6,843 nucleotides of DNA from JANOGU01 sp964602115. GTDB lineage: Bacteria; Pseudomonadota; Alphaproteobacteria; Rhodobacterales; Rhodobacteraceae. The translations under genes were made by a program, and so were the position numbers. Location of the stretch: NCBI GenBank assembly GCA_964602115.1, contig CAZRQN010000147.1, forward strand, positions 1 through 6,843. The letters are read 5' to 3'. The notes below the pieces were generated by a model that did no database searches, was not told where the DNA came from, and was given only the letters and a program-made list of their open reading frames with translations. Positions 6,234 to 6,843 of this stretch are shown piece by piece. How positions within the stretch are numbered: position 1 is the stretch's first letter; each line of letters starts with the position of its first letter.

Positions 6234-6281
6234 TCCTCCGCCCGCTTCGGCCATTAACCGCAGGCAGGGCGCGAATGTCCA
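6234..6281 (-). promoter_or_regulatory. Candidate sigma-70 promoter and ribosome binding site for the crotonase-like gene
   Basis: Reading the - strand, TGGACA (6281-6276) matches the -35 consensus at five of six positions. A 17-base spacer separates it from GTTAAT (6258-6253), which matches the -10 at four of six. Transcription would begin near 6246, giving a leader of about 18 bases that contains GGAGGA (6239-6234). This placement rules against longer N-termini beginning at 6282 or further upstream. Confidence 0.5.
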
Positions 6282-6369
6282 TCCCTCGGGCCTTTTCCGG
6301 AAGCCTCGCCTCGCCTATGGTCCGTCGCCCGCAGTTTCCGGAGAACGCCATGGACATCCGCCCCCTCAC
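6263..6369. repeat. Imperfect inverted duplication spanning the divergent intergenic region
   Basis: On the - strand, 6302-6263 reads TTCCGGAAAAGGCC, an 8-base spacer including GAGGG, then ATGGACATTCGC. On the + strand, 6335-6369 reads TTTCCGGAGAACGCC then ATGGACATCCGC. The ATGGACAT-containing 20-base blocks match at 16 positions, and the CCGGA blocks at 10 of 12, with about 6 bases of length difference. One arm holds the start of the gene at 6350; the other holds the proposed -35 of the divergent gene. It could be an old duplication, a pair of regulator sites, or chance. Confidence 0.3.
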
Positions 6370-6778
6370 GACCGCCTACGCCGTCGCGCCGCAGATCGAG
6401 CCGGGCGACCTGGCGGCGATCCGGGCGGCGGGCTTCGTGCGGGTGATCAATAACCGGCCGGACGGCGAAATCCCGCTGCATCTGCGCAGCGAGGCGATGG
6501 CGGCGGCGGCGGCGGCGGCGGGGATCGACTTCGTCTCCATCCCGCTGATCCATGGCCAGATCACTCCCGCCGTGGCCGAGGCCCAGCGCGCCGCCTGCGA
6601 AAGCGCGGACGGGCCGGTGCTGGCCTATTGCGCCTCGGGCAACCGCTGCTCGATCGTCTGGGCCCTGGGCGAGGCCGGGCGCCGCCCGGTGGAGGAACTG
6701 ATCGCCACGGCGGCACGGCACGGCTACCGGCTGGACCACCTGCGGCCGGTGATCGAAGCCCTGGCCGCAGAGGCCTGA
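6350..6778 (+). CDS. DUF442/TIGR01244 family protein (rhodanese- or phosphatase-like)
   Basis: The 142-residue cytoplasmic protein matches the stand-alone form of the domain that, in other bacteria, is fused to a beta-lactamase-like sulfur dioxygenase (Blh type, linked to sulfide handling). The opening QIEPGDLAAIRAAGFVRVIN (15-34) with NNRPDGE is the family's signature. The active-site loop is VLAYCASGNRCSIVWAL (90-106): Cys94 with Arg99, a C-x4-R spacing as in rhodaneses rather than the C-x5-R of tyrosine phosphatases. This supports sulfur transfer over dephosphorylation. Cys100 sits next to the loop. GGAGA (6340-6344) lies five bases before the ATG at 6350. No neighbouring sulfur gene is visible in the window, and the gene is divergent from the crotonase-like gene. 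An alanine run at 50-57 is encoded by a GGC-type trinucleotide repeat. Family call firm; physiological role unknown. Confidence 0.88.
   Translation: MDIRPLTTAYAVAPQIEPGDLAAIRAAGFVRVINNRPDGEIPLHLRSEAMAAAAAAAGIDFVSIPLIHGQITPAVAEAQRAACESADGPVLAYCASGNRCSIVWALGEAGRRPVEELIATAARHGYRLDHLRPVIEALAAEA
6499..6521 (+). repeat. (GGC)7 trinucleotide repeat within the DUF442-type gene
   Basis: Seven perfect GGC units plus GG encode a run of alanines. Slippage here would change the length in whole codons and so not break the frame. Confidence 0.7.
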
Positions 6779-6791
6779 ACGCGCACGCAGA

Positions 6792-6826
6792 GGGGGGCTC
6801 TGCCCCCCGCGCCCTGAAGGGGGCGC
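6792..6826 (+). terminator. Tandem GC-rich hairpins after the DUF442-type gene
   Basis: The first hairpin pairs GGGGGGC (6792-6798) with GCCCCCC (6802-6808) around a TCT loop. The second pairs GCGCCC (6809-6814) with GGGCGC (6821-6826). A C-run and GGGATATTTG follow to the window edge. The layout, with a 3' GGGATATTT ending, recalls a motif that I remember as common after genes in Rhodobacteraceae. The T tract is weak within the window and may continue beyond it, so the terminator call is provisional. Confidence 0.5.
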
Positions 6827-6843
6827 TCCCCCCGGGATATTTG

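Noticed and set aside
6293..6321. Possible + strand promoter for the DUF442-type gene (TTTTCC, 17 bases, TATGGT)
   Set aside because: The -35 matches only about half of the consensus, too weak to annotate, though a promoter must exist in this region.
6229..6369. N-terminal extension of the crotonase-like protein from in-frame starts at 6369 or 6282
   Set aside because: The extension has no family similarity and would overlap the divergent gene, and the good ribosome binding site and promoter favour 6228.
4552..6453. Long + strand open frame (633 codons) opposite the crotonase-like gene
   Set aside because: Its product is rich in Arg, Gly and Pro with no domain or ribosome binding site. High-GC genes commonly leave the opposite strand open, and the - strand frame shows clear protein family motifs.
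1..6843. Novel defence system, CRISPR array, mobile element or RNA gene
   Set aside because: No repeat-spacer pattern, transposase, integrase, nuclease or tRNA/rRNA-like sequence was found. The genes are of metabolic and transport type.

Overview
The window is very GC-rich, with strong G/C preference at third codon positions and densely packed genes. Codon style, protein types and the 3' palindrome ending in GGGATATTTG all suggest an alphaproteobacterium, most likely of the Rhodobacteraceae (Paracoccus/Rhodobacter type). That placement is an inference from sequence style, not from a marker gene.

Region 1 (1-4367, + strand) is one tightly packed operon, cut off at its 5' end. It encodes an ABC importer of the nitrate/taurine/thiamine-precursor class: an ATPase (only its C-terminal end is present), two membrane permeases and an NMT1/THI5-like periplasmic binding protein. 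Three non-canonical genes lie between the ATPase and the permeases: a four-helix small-multidrug-resistance-like membrane protein that lacks the usual TM1 glutamate, an exported 164-residue protein of unknown function, and a GNAT acetyltransferase. Genes from 333 to 3355 are joined by 4-base start/stop overlaps, so they are probably translated as a coupled block. A strong intrinsic terminator follows the binding-protein gene. The binding protein resembles carriers of hydroxymethyl- or aminopyrimidine thiamine precursors. Related carriers sit beside pyrimidine-degradation genes, so the exact substrate cannot be fixed here.

Region 2 (about 4368-4518) is the gap between convergent genes. It holds the operon terminator and a second, GC-rich bulged hairpin.

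Region 3 (4519-6228, - strand) encodes a 569-residue protein with the architecture of a fatty-acid-oxidation multifunctional enzyme (crotonase plus 3-hydroxyacyl-CoA dehydrogenase). It is shorter than usual and appears to have lost catalytic residues of both halves while keeping an intact frame, a good ribosome binding site and a plausible promoter. It is the most interesting gene in the window, a candidate pseudoenzyme.

Region 4 (6229-6843) has a short divergent promoter region, then a stand-alone DUF442/TIGR01244 rhodanese-like or phosphatase-like protein (6350-6778). The window ends in a pair of GC-rich hairpins typical of 3' gene ends in this group of bacteria. No rRNA, tRNA, CRISPR array, insertion sequence or riboswitch was seen.
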